Below, one piece after another: positions 5,499 to 5,725 of a stretch of 5,725 nt of DNA. The stretch is taken from positions 1 to 5,725 of the forward strand of contig DAFR01000061.1 of assembly GCA_002497965.1 (NCBI GenBank), given 5' to 3'. The translations under genes were made by a program, and so were the position numbers. The DNA comes from Methanomicrobiaceae archaeon UBA436. Lineage in GTDB: Archaea; Halobacteriota; Methanomicrobia; Methanomicrobiales; Methanoculleaceae. The notes below the pieces were generated by a model that made no database searches, was not told where the DNA came from, and saw nothing but the letters and a program-made list of their open reading frames with translations. Each line of letters starts with the position of its first letter. Positions within the stretch are counted from its first letter, which is position 1.

Positions 5499-5725
5499 CC
5501 TCGCAATACGGCAAAAGGGTGCAGAGAGGATCGGGAAACAGACCCCTCTCATTACCGCTGCTTTAAAAGGATCAGACCGCAGGCAACGGATCTTCCAAAT
5601 GCGGTGCGGCAGGGGAAATCGGACTCTCCACCCCTCATCCGGGGCTGCTGCACTTAATCTTTCCGGATAGCGATACCCGACAAACCAGAACCCTGCCGAA
5701 ATCCCGGCATGGAGGTACTTCATCC
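5497..5725. other. Non-coding tail after truA
   Basis: The 229 bases up to the window end hold no supported gene. Visible elements are a second TATA-like box, TTTAAAAG at 5562-5569; a hairpin with arms GAGAGG at 5524-5529 and CCTCTC at 5545-5550; a small stem TGCCG at 5694-5698 with CGGCA at 5705-5709; and GGAGGT at 5711-5716, which could be a ribosome binding site for a + strand gene starting just past the window. An ATG at 5709 on the + strand also stays open to the edge. There is no strong T-run to end the truA transcript. Confidence 0.5.

Noticed and set aside
4705..5514. 269-codon - strand frame opposite truA
   Set aside because: It is antisense to a full-length TruA with catalytic motifs, and the product shows no domain.
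5352..5723. 123-codon - strand frame at the window end
   Set aside because: It overlaps the truA 3' end by about 145 bases, shows no recognisable domain, and its upstream region lies outside the window.
1..5725. CRISPR array, tRNA, rRNA, insertion sequence or toxin-antitoxin pair
   Set aside because: No regularly spaced direct repeats, no cloverleaf-like or rRNA-like sequence, no transposase motif and no paired small genes were found on either strand.

Overview
The window looks like ordinary chromosomal DNA from a methanogenic euryarchaeon, most likely one of the GC-rich Methanomicrobiales (Methanoculleus or a close relative). The grounds are an archaeal-type FAD synthase (RibL), a three-domain dihydropteroate synthase-related protein of the kind found mainly in methanogens, archaeal-looking TATA boxes placed for leaderless transcripts, a perfect GGAGGTGAT Shine-Dalgarno site, and high GC at third codon positions. 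The genus is inferred from protein character alone.

Layout. (1) 1-558, + strand: the C-terminal part of a YgjP/DUF45 zinc-dependent hydrolase, cut by the window start. (2) 559-950: a 392-base gap between convergent genes, with T-runs and one good hairpin but no convincing gene. (3) 3980 down to 951, - strand: four genes transcribed in the order dihydropteroate synthase-related protein, JAMM-domain metalloprotease, FAD synthase RibL, small multi-drug export family membrane protein. The last three are tightly packed: a 4-base ATGA overlap, then a 9-base gap. (4) 3981-4021: a 41-base divergent promoter region. (5) 4022-5496, + strand: a PHP-family phosphoesterase and tRNA pseudouridine synthase A (TruA), again joined by an ATGA overlap. 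(6) 5497-5725: a 229-base tail with TATA-like boxes and small hairpins but no supported gene.

How they fit together. The minus-strand cluster pairs a pterin-related enzyme with the enzyme that makes FAD, so cofactor synthesis is a plausible theme, and the JAMM protease is translationally coupled to the FAD synthase. The plus-strand pair joins a metal-dependent phosphoesterase to a tRNA-modifying enzyme. The two units start from promoters that appear to overlap completely, so they may compete.

I see no mobile element, CRISPR array, tRNA, rRNA or defence system, and no clear undescribed system. The points most worth a second look are the crossed divergent promoters, the cysteine-free RibL, the JAMM-RibL coupling, and the two non-coding stretches.
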